From contig NZ_JAWWCF010000019.1 in the NCBI RefSeq assembly GCF_033720595.1, positions 1 through 23,471 of the forward strand: a stretch of 23,471 bases of DNA, in the 5' to 3' direction. The notes beneath the pieces were generated by a model. The model was given only the letters and a program-made list of their open reading frames with translations. It did no database searches and was not told the DNA's origin. This DNA comes from Lishizhenia sp033720595. Its GTDB lineage: Bacteria > Bacteroidota > Bacteroidia > Flavobacteriales_D > Crocinitomicaceae. The position numbers and the translations under genes are program-made. Positions 15,852 to 23,471 of this stretch are shown here, piece by piece. The first letter of the stretch is position 1, and every line of letters begins with the position of its first letter.

Positions 15852-17132
15852 ATGGCTGAAGTAATTTTAATGCCGAAGTTGTCTGATACTATGACTGAAG
15901 GAGTAGTAGCAGAATGGCATGTAAAAGTAGGAGAAGAAGTTAGTTCTGGAGACTTGTTAGCGGAAATTGAGACGGACAAGGCTACCATGGAATTCGAATC
16001 TTTCTACGATGGTGTGTTATTGCACATCGGTGTAGAAAAAGGAGCTACAGCACCTGTAAATGACGTTTTAGCGATCATAGGTGAGAAGGGAGAGAATGTT
16101 GAGGAGATTTTAGCAAATGCAGGTTCTCAAGCGCCAGCAGCAGCTCCAGCAGAAGAAGAGAAGAAAGAGGAAGCTCCAGCAGCGGCACCTGCCCCAGCAG
16201 CAGAAAAGCCTGCGCCGGCAGCAACTCCAGCTCCACAGCCAGCAGCAGCTCCAGTTGCAAGTCCAAACGGAGATAGAATTTTTGCTTCTCCATTGGCAAA
16301 GAAATTAGCAGAAGAAAAAGGAATAGATATCGCCTTGGTTAAGGGGACAGGTGAAAACGGACGTATCGTTAAGAGAGACGTTGAGCACTACGTACCTTAT
16401 GTACCGGCAGCAGGAAGCGCAGCTCCAACAAGAACTGCAGTTGTAGGTCAGGAGTCTTACACAGATGAGAATGTATCTCAAATGCGTAAAACAATTGCAA
16501 GAAGATTAGCGGAGAGCAAGTTTACAGCACCTCATTTCTACATCACTATGGATATAGATATGGACAACGCTATTGCTTCTCGAAAAGCAATCAATTCTCA
16601 AGAAGGAGTGAAGGTTTCTTTTAACGATATGGTAATCAAAGCGGTTTCTATGTCATTAAGAAAACACCCAGCAATCAATTCTGCTTGGATGGGAGACTTC
16701 ATCCGTAGAAATGAGCATATTCACATTGGTGTTGCTGTAGCGGTTGATGAAGGATTGTTAGTTCCAGTTATCCGTTTTGCAGATTCTAAAGGAATGAGCG
16801 AAATTGGAGCTGAAGTGAAGCAATTAGCACAAGCTGCAAAAGACAAAAAATTACAACCGAAAGACTGGGAAGGAAATACATTTACAATTTCTAATTTGGG
16901 AATGTTTGGTGTAGAAGAATTTACAGCAATTGTTAACCCACCAGATAGCTGTATTTTAGCGATTGGAGGTATCAAACAAGTTCCAGTTGTTAAGGATGGA
17001 GCGGTAGTACCAGGAAACGTTATGAAAGTAACTTTATCATGTGATCACAGAGTGGTTGATGGAGCTTCTGGAGCAGCGTTCTTGAATACGTTCAAACAAT
17101 ATATGGAGAATCCAGTAATGATGTTGGTGTAA
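15852..17132 (+). CDS. pdhC: Pyruvate dehydrogenase E2, dihydrolipoamide acetyltransferase
   Basis: E2 carries the lipoyl arm and transfers acetyl groups to CoA. The 426 residues show one lipoyl domain with the lipoylated lysine K43 in ETDKATMEF, a flexible Ala/Pro linker (about 92-136), a peripheral-subunit-binding domain (RIFASPLAKKLAEEKGIDI to VKRDVEHY, 142-180), a short second linker, and the catalytic acetyltransferase domain ending with HRVVDG (399-404). Many flavobacterial E2 proteins have two lipoyl domains; this one has a single one. It follows E1 alpha by 16 bases and the operon is closed by a strong hairpin. The Ala/Pro linker creates long artefactual frames on other strands. Confidence 0.96.
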   Translation: MAEVILMPKLSDTMTEGVVAEWHVKVGEEVSSGDLLAEIETDKATMEFESFYDGVLLHIGVEKGATAPVNDVLAIIGEKGENVEEILANAGSQAPAAAPAEEEKKEEAPAAAPAPAAEKPAPAATPAPQPAAAPVASPNGDRIFASPLAKKLAEEKGIDIALVKGTGENGRIVKRDVEHYVPYVPAAGSAAPTRTAVVGQESYTDENVSQMRKTIARRLAESKFTAPHFYITMDIDMDNAIASRKAINSQEGVKVSFNDMVIKAVSMSLRKHPAINSAWMGDFIRRNEHIHIGVAVAVDEGLLVPVIRFADSKGMSEIGAEVKQLAQAAKDKKLQPKDWEGNTFTISNLGMFGVEEFTAIVNPPDSCILAIGGIKQVPVVKDGAVVPGNVMKVTLSCDHRVVDGASGAAFLNTFKQYMENPVMMLV

Positions 17133-17157
17133 GCACTAACATTATTAAAAACATATT

Positions 17158-17196
17158 AAACGCCGTTTGCATTTTTGTAAGCGGCGTTTTTTTTTT
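17158..17196 (+). terminator. Strong Rho-independent terminator of the pyruvate dehydrogenase operon
   Basis: The left arm 17158-17171 (AAACGCCGTTTGCA) pairs over 14 bp, with two wobble pairs, with 17176-17189 (TGTAAGCGGCGTTT), loop TTTT, followed by a T-run to 17196. Confidence 0.92.
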
Positions 17197-17248
17197 ATGT
17201 CTGCCTGAAACGGATATGAAAGTTTCTTTTTGTCATTTAATAGCTTAG

Positions 17249-17274
17249 AAATGAAGGGATAACTTCATTTTTTT
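17249..17274 (+). terminator. Second hairpin with T-run, possible terminator
   Basis: AAATGAAG (17249-17256) and CTTCATTT (17263-17270) form a perfect 8-bp stem with a 6-base loop, followed by four more Ts. It comes after a complete terminator, so it may back it up or end a short transcript. The stem is AT-rich and support is moderate. Confidence 0.4.
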
Positions 17275-17383
17275 AGAGCGATGGAAATTAAAGGTTGATA
17301 AAACGCTTTATGTAACCACTTACACCGTAAATAGGGAGCTTTGGAATCATTCAATTTTTTTCACGACAATTCACAATTAAAAC

Positions 17384-17414
17384 TTTGAATATAATTAATC
17401 GAATGCTACATTTG
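17384..17414 (+). promoter_or_regulatory. Bacteroidota-type promoter for the coiled-coil/zapA block
   Basis: TTTG (17384-17387), exactly 19 bases, then TACATTTG (17407-17414): an exact match to the Bacteroidota housekeeping consensus. The next ATG is at 17431, so the leader would be very short. Confidence 0.78.
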
Positions 17415-17430
17415 TAGTAAGTCATATTTT

Positions 17431-17724
17431 ATGCAAGATATAAAGCTTATCATACAAGAAATCCAGAAAAGAGGAGAGGCATTGAAGTCAGAATTGGCCA
17501 AAATGCAAAGTGATAATGCGTCTTTGCAAGATAAGGTAGCTTTACTTACACGTAATTTGGAAACCAAACAAAGTGAAGTAAAGGACCTAACATCTCAAAT
17601 AGATCATTTAAATGTAGCTTTAAAAGAGAGTGAAGCAAAAGCAAACTCCGCGCAGGTAAATGATGAAGAAATTGACTTTTTAGTAAGGGAAATTGACGAT
17701 TGTATAAATCGTTTGAAGCAATAG
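17431..17724 (+). CDS. Small coiled-coil protein upstream of zapA
   Basis: Of 97 residues, about 5-72 are a regular heptad-type coiled coil rich in Lys, Glu, Gln and Leu (LKSELAKMQSDNASLQDK onward), followed by a short acidic helix with the pattern EIDFLVREIDDCINRLKQ. It has no signal peptide or membrane segment. I do not recognise a named family. The place directly upstream of zapA, the size and the coiled coil recall the role of ZapB, which bundles with ZapA at the division ring in other bacteria, so a division-linked role is a context-based guess. zapA begins 5 bases after its stop and both likely share the promoter at 17384-17414. Confidence 0.8.
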   Translation: MQDIKLIIQEIQKRGEALKSELAKMQSDNASLQDKVALLTRNLETKQSEVKDLTSQIDHLNVALKESEAKANSAQVNDEEIDFLVREIDDCINRLKQ

Positions 17725-17729
17725 ATAGA

Positions 17730-18008
17730 ATGAGCAAGTTGTCTATAAAAGTTGTAGTCGCTGGAAGAAATTATCCACTTACCATCAATGAAGGTGAGGA
17801 GGAGAAAATCAAGGCTGCTGCAGAAAAGATTAACAGTAGCATTAAAATGTTACAAGACAACTACGCCGTAAAAGATATGCAAGATTTACTTGCAATGACC
17901 GCATTACAATTAGCGACCAAAGTAGAAAATGGGGAGAAATCAGCATCTGATATAGATAAAAAGGAGCTGATGACCTTGTTGAATGATTTGGCGGATGTAC
18001 TAGCGTAA
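17730..18008 (+). CDS. zapA: Cell division protein ZapA
   Basis: ZapA binds FtsZ and stabilises the Z ring by cross-linking its filaments. The 92-residue protein has the expected layout: a compact N-terminal domain (SIKVVVAGRNYPLTINEGEEEKI, with the usual V.I.GR.Y.L pattern), a helix with AAEKINSSI, and a C-terminal dimerising helix containing DLLAMTALQLA. The ATG at 17730 is chosen; a TTG 30 bases upstream in the same frame lies inside the previous gene and gives an unlikely N-terminal extension. The gene follows the coiled-coil protein by 5 bases and is followed by a structured RNA/terminator and rny. Confidence 0.92.
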   Translation: MSKLSIKVVVAGRNYPLTINEGEEEKIKAAAEKINSSIKMLQDNYAVKDMQDLLAMTALQLATKVENGEKSASDIDKKELMTLLNDLADVLA

Positions 18009-18080
18009 ATTGCAGTATTCATATATAATAGTTTCCCACAGGTGTCAGCACATGGCTGTACGCGGTGGGATTTTTTTTTA
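18009..18080 (+). ncRNA. Candidate small structured RNA, possibly 6S-type
   Basis: The 81-base gap between zapA and rny is mostly occupied by the compound hairpin above. zapA is followed by the 6S RNA gene (ssrS) in gamma-proteobacteria, and a distinct 6S-Flavo family exists in Bacteroidota, so this spot is a sensible place to look. The visible closed structure is only about 37 bases, short for a 6S RNA, and no promoter for it is clear. This is a hypothesis and the simple reading is a terminator. Confidence 0.3.
18034..18079 (+). terminator. Compound hairpin and T-run between zapA and rny
   Basis: TCCCAC (18034-18039) pairs with GTGGGA (18065-18070); inside, GTGT (18042-18045) pairs with ACGC (18060-18063) including a U-G pair, and CAGC (18046-18049) with GCTG (18055-18058), around a 5-base loop. 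Nine Ts follow. It would end the zapA transcript or let part of it pass into rny. Confidence 0.75.
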
Positions 18081-18089
18081 ATATAAATT

Positions 18090-19622
18090 ATGGAAATAAT
18101 AATAGGAATAGTAATAGGAGTTGTAGCCGGAGCGTTAGTCGCTTTTGTGGTGCAAAATGTACTCCTTAAAAAGAGGAAGGAACAAATCCTCAAAGAGGCA
18201 GAAACGGAAGGTGAAGCCCTTAAAAAAGACAAAATCTTACAGGCGAAAGAGAAGTTCTTAAACTTGAAAGAGAATCATGAAAAAATGATTAAAGACAGAG
18301 AGCGTAAATTGCAATCTGCTGAAGATAGAACCAAGAATAAAGAGAAAAATTTATCAAAGAAAACTGAAGAGGTTAACCGTAAAGAAAAAGCTTTAAATGC
18401 TCAGCAAAAGACCTTAGAAGATAAGATCAATACCGTTGAGTTGAAGAATGAGGAGTTAGAGAAATTGCAGCAAAAAAGAGTGTTGGAATTATCTCGTATT
18501 TCTGGAATGCAACCAGAAGATGCTAAAAAGCAGATGATGGAAGCGATCAAAGATGAGGCGCGTACAGATGCTATGGCCTACATCAAGGACATTACGGATG
18601 AAGCTAAGTTAAATGCAAATAGAGAAGCGAAGAAAATCGTTATTCAATCTATTCAGCGTGTAGCAACAGAGCAAGCAATTGAGAATTCAGTATCTGTTTT
18701 CAACATTGATTCTGATGAGGTAAAAGGACGTATCATCGGTAGAGAAGGTCGTAACATTAGAGCTTTAGAAGCAGCTACGGGAGTAGAAATTATTGTAGAT
18801 GATACTCCCGAAGCGATTATCCTATCTTGTTTCGATCCAGTAAGAAGAGAAATAGCACGTTTATCACTTCACCAATTGGTTTCTGATGGACGTATTCACC
18901 CTGCTCGTATTGAAGAGGTGGTTGCTAAAACGAAGAAATCATTAGAAGAGGAAATCGCTGAAACAGGTAGAAGAACTTGTATCGATTTAGGAATTCACGG
19001 TTTACACCCTGAGTTAACAAGAGCAGTAGGTAGAATGAAGTATCGTTCTTCTTACGGACAAAACTTATTGCAACACTCGAGAGAGGTAGCTAACCTTTGT
19101 GCAGTTATGGCAGCAGAGCTTGGTTTAAATGTGAAGTTGGCGAAAAGAGCAGGATTGTTACACGATATAGGAAAAGTTCCAGACGAGGAGCCAGAATTAC
19201 CACACGCAGTGTTAGGTATGAAGTGGGCAGAGAAGTATGGAGAGAAACCAGATGTATGCAACGCAATTGGAGCTCACCACGACGAAGTAGAGATGAAGTC
19301 ATTAATCGCTCCTATCGTTCAGGTATGTGATGCTGTTTCTGGTGCAAGACCAGGTGCACGTCGTGAAATCGTTGAAAGCTACATCAAGCGAATCAAAGAC
19401 CTTGAAAGCTTAGCGTTGTCTTACGATGGTGTTACAAATGCCTACGCGATCCAAGCAGGTAGAGAATTGAGAGTAATGGTTGAGAGTGAAAAGGTAACTG
19501 ACTTAAAAGCAGATGAATTATCATTTACTATTTCTCAAAAGATTCAAACAGAAATGACTTACCCTGGTCAGGTTAAAGTAACCGTGATCAGAGAAAAGAG
19601 ATCTGTGAACTACGCAAAATAG
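18090..19622 (+). CDS. rny: Ribonuclease Y
   Basis: RNase Y is a membrane-anchored endoribonuclease that starts mRNA decay. The 510 residues show the full layout: an N-terminal membrane helix (about 3-26), a long charged coiled coil (about 27-190), a KH RNA-binding domain with GRIIGREGRN (213-222), and an HD catalytic domain with H329 and HDIGK (358-362), then EIVESYIKRI and the C-terminal domain. Length matches the usual 510-520. It begins 11 bases after the T-run downstream of zapA, so it either has a promoter inside the preceding region that I could not identify or depends on read-through. A strong terminator follows. Confidence 0.97.
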   Translation: MEIIIGIVIGVVAGALVAFVVQNVLLKKRKEQILKEAETEGEALKKDKILQAKEKFLNLKENHEKMIKDRERKLQSAEDRTKNKEKNLSKKTEEVNRKEKALNAQQKTLEDKINTVELKNEELEKLQQKRVLELSRISGMQPEDAKKQMMEAIKDEARTDAMAYIKDITDEAKLNANREAKKIVIQSIQRVATEQAIENSVSVFNIDSDEVKGRIIGREGRNIRALEAATGVEIIVDDTPEAIILSCFDPVRREIARLSLHQLVSDGRIHPARIEEVVAKTKKSLEEEIAETGRRTCIDLGIHGLHPELTRAVGRMKYRSSYGQNLLQHSREVANLCAVMAAELGLNVKLAKRAGLLHDIGKVPDEEPELPHAVLGMKWAEKYGEKPDVCNAIGAHHDEVEMKSLIAPIVQVCDAVSGARPGARREIVESYIKRIKDLESLALSYDGVTNAYAIQAGRELRVMVESEKVTDLKADELSFTISQKIQTEMTYPGQVKVTVIREKRSVNYAK

Positions 19623-19643
19623 AAAACAAAAGTCACTTAATAG

Positions 19644-19677
19644 AAGCCCTTTTACTGTATGTAAGAGGGCTTTTTTT
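19644..19677 (+). terminator. Rho-independent terminator after rny
   Basis: AAGCCCTTTTAC (19644-19655) pairs over 12 bp, one of them U-G, with GTAAGAGGGCTT (19661-19672), loop TGTAT, with Ts running to 19677. Confidence 0.9.
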
Positions 19678-19738
19678 ATTTACCTATTTTCGTTTTTTGA
19701 AAAGAAGAAGTAGAGTAGGCTACTTTCTATAATAAACC

Positions 19739-19746
19739 TATCTTTG
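19739..19746 (+). promoter_or_regulatory. Bacteroidota -7 promoter motif for the polysaccharide cluster
   Basis: TATCTTTG matches TAnnTTTG exactly and is 18 bases before the flippase ATG at 19765. No TTTG is found at the usual -33 distance. The motif overlaps a TTG in the flippase frame, which argues against that TTG as the start. Confidence 0.5.
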
Positions 19747-19764
19747 CAGCCGTTAAGAGGAAGA

Positions 19765-21045
19765 ATGTTAAAACGAATCAATTTAAAATCAGAACTGGTA
19801 AAATCAGTTGTGCTACTCACTTCAGGAACAGTCTTGGCGCAATTGATCAATATGCTTTTAACTCCGGTTATCACGCGTTTGTTCTCCCCTGATGAATTAG
19901 GAGAGTTAGGATATTTTGTGAGGTGGGCAACTTTTGTATCCTCTGTCGCTTCTGCGCGTTATGAATTAGCAATATCCTTACCCAAGTCTCACGCCCATGG
20001 TTTTCAAATATTTAGGATTGCTCTACAGATAAGTAGTTTGACGCTTTTATTAGTCCTTGTTGGCGGAGGAACGTATTACTTGTTCTCAGGCATGGATGGT
20101 TACACACTGTTTTTTGTAGTTTCCTTGGTATTGGCTTGTTTTGGTATCATATTTAGAATGATAGGTACTAATTGGGCGATTAAAACCAAATCATTTAAAA
20201 GAATTTCTGCTTCGAAAATTACAGAAGCTTTAGGCGTTACAGGTTTCAAGATCTTTGCAGGGTTAATGAATTGGGGAGTTGTAGGCCTAATTATAGCTAC
20301 TGTGCTTGGAATATTTGCATCGGCAATATTATTTGTTATTAACTTTTTTAAGGAGAGAAAAAATCCTGATTATAAATCAAGTAAGGCCAAACGATTTGTG
20401 TTGATGAGAGAATATGTGGATTTTCCAAAAGTTAACTTACCGCATATTATTATTGATACGGGTAAGGATTTACTTATGGCATATCTAATTGTTGAATTGT
20501 TCGATAAAGCGACTTTTGGTTCTTATGATCATTCTTTTAGAATGTTAAGGGTTCCGTTGATGTTTATTGGAGCTTCTATTGGTCAAGTTTTTTTCCAAAG
20601 AGCATCTGAGAGTTTTGCAGCCAAAAAAGAAATATACCCCCTATTAAAAAGGACGACTATTTTACTAACCTTATTGTCACTTGTTCCGTTTGGGTTAGTG
20701 TTCGTCTTTGGTGAGCAAATGTTCTTTTGGGTGTTTGGTGAAGAATGGGGGGAGAGTGGTAAAATTGCAGAAGCAATTGCACCTTGGTTAATGATCAATT
20801 TCATAGCGTCTCCAATTTCTACCATACCCTTAGTTATAAAAAAACAGGCAACGTTTTTCTGGTTAGGATTAGGAGCCTCTTTAATTCAATTAATAGGGTT
20901 TGGGTTGTTACCATTTATAAGTGTGTTTAATAATTATTTAGAATATTTCAATGTGGTAGGCTGGAGTATGGCTGTGTTCCTGCTTTTTACCGTAATTTAT
21001 AAATTGAAATTAGTGAAAGAAGCAGATGTTAGGAATAATGCGTGA
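19765..21045 (+). CDS. Polysaccharide flippase (Wzx-like, MOP family)
   Basis: This membrane protein of about 426 residues resembles oligosaccharide flippases that move lipid-linked sugar units across the inner membrane. The N-terminus has the typical pattern of the group: LVKSVVLLTSGTVLAQLINM followed by LTPVITRLFSPDELGELGYF, and about 10-12 hydrophobic helices follow throughout. The ATG at 19765 is used; an in-frame TTG 21 bases upstream sits inside the promoter motif. It opens a cluster with a polymerase/ligase and glycosyltransferases, and its end overlaps the next gene by 20 bases. The polysaccharide (O-antigen, capsule or exopolysaccharide) cannot be named from sequence. Confidence 0.88.
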   Translation: MLKRINLKSELVKSVVLLTSGTVLAQLINMLLTPVITRLFSPDELGELGYFVRWATFVSSVASARYELAISLPKSHAHGFQIFRIALQISSLTLLLVLVGGGTYYLFSGMDGYTLFFVVSLVLACFGIIFRMIGTNWAIKTKSFKRISASKITEALGVTGFKIFAGLMNWGVVGLIIATVLGIFASAILFVINFFKERKNPDYKSSKAKRFVLMREYVDFPKVNLPHIIIDTGKDLLMAYLIVELFDKATFGSYDHSFRMLRVPLMFIGASIGQVFFQRASESFAAKKEIYPLLKRTTILLTLLSLVPFGLVFVFGEQMFFWVFGEEWGESGKIAEAIAPWLMINFIASPISTIPLVIKKQATFFWLGLGASLIQLIGFGLLPFISVFNNYLEYFNVVGWSMAVFLLFTVIYKLKLVKEADVRNNA

Positions 21046-22432
21046 GGGAAGTAAGTCTGAGTTGAAACAAATTTGGAAAATAGAGTATTTGTTTATATTC
21101 ACAATGCTTAGTGTTTTGGTGGGTTCAAAAATGTTTGGTATCTCTTTACCTGGATTCACACTTAACTTAAGCATGATACTGTTGTTTATTTGCTTTTTTA
21201 TTTTCTTTAAAAAGGTAGGTTTCAATAAAAAGGTAATGTTATATGGGGCTCCAATTGTTGTTTTAGCATTGTATAGCTGTTTGCAATTGTTTTATGTAGA
21301 AGGGGTTACATTAGCCATTGTAGAAGTAAGGTCTTTACTTATGATGGCACTAACCGTGGTTGTGGCACTGTATGCTCGCGTTTATTTTCAAAAACGATTG
21401 CTTTACGTTCTATTGTCAAAAGTGTTTTGGACACTCTTTATCATGCTTACACTTTTTGGGTTGTTTGAATATTTTACTGGTATTCATATTTGGGCTACAG
21501 GAATAGATACAATTTTAGATTTTAAGATTTCAGATTTCACCTTTGCACCACGTTTTATCTGGGGGAATCCAAACAACTTTATTACAGCATTTCTTGTTGT
21601 AAGTGCGGGAATTGTTTTAGTAGATACTCGCTTAAAACAAAACGTTTTCAAGCAGTTTCTAATTTTAATCGGACTTTTCTTTTTCAGTGATATCGCTCAA
21701 TCAAAGTTCGGAATTATTTCTTCGGTTGTATATACCTTTTATTTGTTTTATTTAAACAAGGAATTACTTATAGATAAGTTAAGAAGTAATAAGCTAACCT
21801 TGATAATAGCGATGGCTATGACACTAGGAATTGTGCTGAATGCTAATTGGTTTTTAGGACCCAAGTTTGGAGAAAGTAGAGATTACTTTTTGAATGAGGT
21901 TCTTATTGTAAATGATAGTACTGGGAATTACGAGTACATAAATAAAAAGAAACTCAATGAAGATAATCGTGAATTGATGATTAAGCGATTAAAATTCGCC
22001 AAAACTAAAAGGTCTTTAGGTAGTACTGAGCTCCGCGTTCATTTAATTAAAAATGGATTGCAATATTATTTAGAAGAACCGATTTTTGGAATTGGTCCTG
22101 GGCAATATCAATACAAAACTAGAACTGGGCAAAACAAATATTATGTTGGTTCATTGCAAGGTTCACATCATTTTGTTATGGATATAATTTCTCAATACGG
22201 ATTGATAGGGATTTCCTTCCTATTGATTTATACTTTTTGGATAGTTAAATTTATGTTCAATGGAATTACCTGGGATAGGAGAATGGCAAGTTTAATATCC
22301 TTAATCTTCATCTTTTGCGCAAGTAATTTACCCAGTAAATTTTCAAGTTATGAATATGCGTATTTAGCTATTGCGATTATTACCTTAGTGGCATTCAAAC
22401 CAAATTTAGAATTGGATGAAAATAGGCTTTAA
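21026..22432 (+). CDS. O-antigen polymerase/ligase-like membrane protein (Wzy/WaaL type)
   Basis: The 468-residue protein has about eleven hydrophobic helices and one large periplasmic loop (about 272-378) rich in charged residues. At the end of that loop come GIGPGQ (355-360), SHHF (380-383) and YGLIG (391-395), the arrangement seen in Wzy_C polymerases and ligases, where His and Arg in the loop act on lipid-linked glycan. Sequence alone does not separate polymerase from ligase; the flippase and glycosyltransferase neighbours favour a Wzx/Wzy-type pathway. The ATG at 21026 overlaps the flippase gene by 20 bases; an ATG four codons on (21038) is an alternative. Its end overlaps the next gene by 17 bases, a sign of translational coupling. 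Confidence 0.85.
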   Translation: MLGIMREGSKSELKQIWKIEYLFIFTMLSVLVGSKMFGISLPGFTLNLSMILLFICFFIFFKKVGFNKKVMLYGAPIVVLALYSCLQLFYVEGVTLAIVEVRSLLMMALTVVVALYARVYFQKRLLYVLLSKVFWTLFIMLTLFGLFEYFTGIHIWATGIDTILDFKISDFTFAPRFIWGNPNNFITAFLVVSAGIVLVDTRLKQNVFKQFLILIGLFFFSDIAQSKFGIISSVVYTFYLFYLNKELLIDKLRSNKLTLIIAMAMTLGIVLNANWFLGPKFGESRDYFLNEVLIVNDSTGNYEYINKKKLNEDNRELMIKRLKFAKTKRSLGSTELRVHLIKNGLQYYLEEPIFGIGPGQYQYKTRTGQNKYYVGSLQGSHHFVMDIISQYGLIGISFLLIYTFWIVKFMFNGITWDRRMASLISLIFIFCASNLPSKFSSYEYAYLAIAIITLVAFKPNLELDENRL

Positions 22433-23333
22433 TGGACTTCCTCTTTTTACCAAAGAATTAACACAGAAACTAAAAAGTTTTGACCTTAAGAATAAGTATG
22501 TTTTCTACAATACCTATGAGGAACTAAAGTCAAAGATTCGGTTAATGTTAAGTGTATCTACGTTAGATGGTTTTGTTTCATTTAAAGGAGTTAGTGAGAA
22601 TAGTAAAAGTTTAGATCTTATACTTAAAAAGAATGTGCCATTAATCATGTATTGGCATGGTACAGATGTAAGTCTAGCGATTGAAAGAGCTAAAAAAGGA
22701 ACAATCAATTGGAAGTATATTAAATGTGCAGAACATTATTCTGATGCGCCTTGGTTGATTGAAGAATTAAACTCTATTGGTGTGAAAGCACATTGTCTTC
22801 CTTTTAAATCTATTGGTCCGGCACAAGAGGCCAATGTTTATGATTATAAGAGTATTAAGGTCTTAAGTTATATTGGTCATGGACGGGAAGTGTTTTACGG
22901 AATCAAAGAAGTATTTAAATTGGCTTCTGATTATCCAGATGTTGAGTTTACCATAGTGGGGACTAAAAACAAATTTCCTGAAGCTCCGTCAAATGTCACT
23001 TTCTTGGGTTGGGTAATAGCTAATAAAATGGAACAACTCATGAAAACTCATGCTGTTTTATTGCGTTTAACGGAACATGATGGAAATGCTCAAATGATTA
23101 TGGAGGCGAAAGCTATGGGAATGGAATGTATCTGGACGCAACCCGATGATGATGTGATTTACTGGAAGGGTGAAAAAAACTTGAATCTTTGTTTGAAAGA
23201 GGCTTTTAAAAGGGTTGAGGAGCGTGATGGAAAATCAAATGTTACCCTGGCTGAAAAAAGTATTAAATCTTACAATTCACGCCATGTAATCATCAATTTT
23301 ATAGAAACTTTAAAGAAAAATTTTGACAAGTAA
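22416..23333 (+). CDS. Glycosyltransferase, GT-B fold, GT4-like
   Basis: The 305-residue protein appears to be a cytoplasmic glycosyltransferase of the retaining GT4-like type. WHGTDV (80-85) fits the acceptor-side loop of the N-terminal domain, VLSYIGHGRE..YGI (149-163) starts the C-terminal domain, and NVTFLGWV (193-200) with the E..GNAQMIMEAKAMGM segment (about 220-236) matches the nucleotide-sugar-binding region, although the usual first Glu of the E-x7-E pair is followed by an unusual HDGNAQ. It is shorter than most GT4 enzymes (about 360-400), mostly in the N-terminal domain. It overlaps the polymerase gene by 17 bases and the next gene by 11. Confidence 0.8.
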   Translation: MKIGFNGLPLFTKELTQKLKSFDLKNKYVFYNTYEELKSKIRLMLSVSTLDGFVSFKGVSENSKSLDLILKKNVPLIMYWHGTDVSLAIERAKKGTINWKYIKCAEHYSDAPWLIEELNSIGVKAHCLPFKSIGPAQEANVYDYKSIKVLSYIGHGREVFYGIKEVFKLASDYPDVEFTIVGTKNKFPEAPSNVTFLGWVIANKMEQLMKTHAVLLRLTEHDGNAQMIMEAKAMGMECIWTQPDDDVIYWKGEKNLNLCLKEAFKRVEERDGKSNVTLAEKSIKSYNSRHVIINFIETLKKNFDK

Positions 23334-23471
23334 AAAACACATTGTAATCATAAGTATTTGGTTTTATCCGCTTAACAGAGTAGCAGTGAACCGTATTAAT
23401 TCATTTGTGAAATACTTGAATAAGGATAAATATGACATAAGTGTTGTAACTCTTTTGCAAGATGACTCTCC
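23323..23471 (+). CDS. Start of a second glycosyltransferase (partial)
   Basis: Forty-nine codons are visible before the window ends, with no stop. The start appears to be TTG at 23323 (preceded by AAAGAAAAA), overlapping the previous gene by 11 bases; no ATG fits. The N-terminus KKHIVIISIWFYPLNRVAVNRINSFVKYL is the typical first strand and glycine-poor loop of GT4 glycosyltransferases (pattern I..I...FYP...VA..R). It continues the polysaccharide cluster to the right. Confidence 0.75.
   Translation, partial: MTSKKHIVIISIWFYPLNRVAVNRINSFVKYLNKDKYDISVVTLLQDDS

Larger units (their letters stand above)
17133..17430. other. Intergenic stretch of about 300 bases before the zapA block
   Basis: It holds the pyruvate dehydrogenase terminator (17158-17196), a second AT-rich hairpin (17249-17274) and a well-formed promoter (17384-17414). 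I see no gene in it. Confidence 0.6.

Noticed and set aside
16075..16308. Leu- or Gln-rich frames in the E2 linker region
   Set aside because: They come from the low-complexity Ala/Pro linker of the E2 gene.

Overview
The window looks like chromosomal DNA of a marine or freshwater Bacteroidota, most likely a Flavobacteriales member (Crocinitomicaceae/Fluviicola-like would fit; this is an inference). The DNA is AT-rich. Promoter-like sites follow the Bacteroidota pattern TTTG-N19-TAnnTTTG rather than sigma70 boxes, Shine-Dalgarno sequences are mostly weak, SecA is about 1120 residues long, and families typical of the phylum are present (SprB-repeat proteins, DUF4301, DUF2795, an HGVHSP-type methyltransferase). 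I see no phage, insertion sequence, CRISPR array, tRNA or rRNA.

Layout. 1-2868 (minus): the first 956 residues of a very large secreted SprB-repeat protein whose C-terminus lies beyond the left edge. 3353-9073 (minus): core housekeeping genes der, era and secA, each transcript unit closed by a hairpin. 9074-9477: a gene-free stretch with a GC-rich, foldable element. 9478-11121 (minus): a small DUF2795 protein, a PduO-type cobalamin adenosyltransferase and a methyltransferase with a GTG start. 11169-12572 (plus): a DUF4301 protein that looks like a nucleotide-sugar pyrophosphorylase. 12765-14614 (plus): msrB-msrA-GNAT-flavin reductase, a likely oxidative-damage repair operon. 14783-17132 (plus): pyruvate dehydrogenase E1 alpha and E2. 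17431-19622 (plus): a coiled-coil protein, zapA, a structured RNA/terminator and rny. 19765-23471 (plus): the start of a surface polysaccharide cluster (flippase, polymerase/ligase, two glycosyltransferases) with overlapping genes, cut by the right edge.

Most of the window is ordinary core genome. The parts most worth a second look are the foldable element at 9353-9429, two intergenic hairpins sharing the same basal stem (14650-14725 and 18034-18079, the latter between zapA and rny and a candidate 6S-type RNA), the nucleotidyltransferase-like motifs in the DUF4301 protein, the conserved N-terminal module of the giant SprB-type protein, and two inverted repeats in its long upstream region. I found no convincing new multi-gene system.
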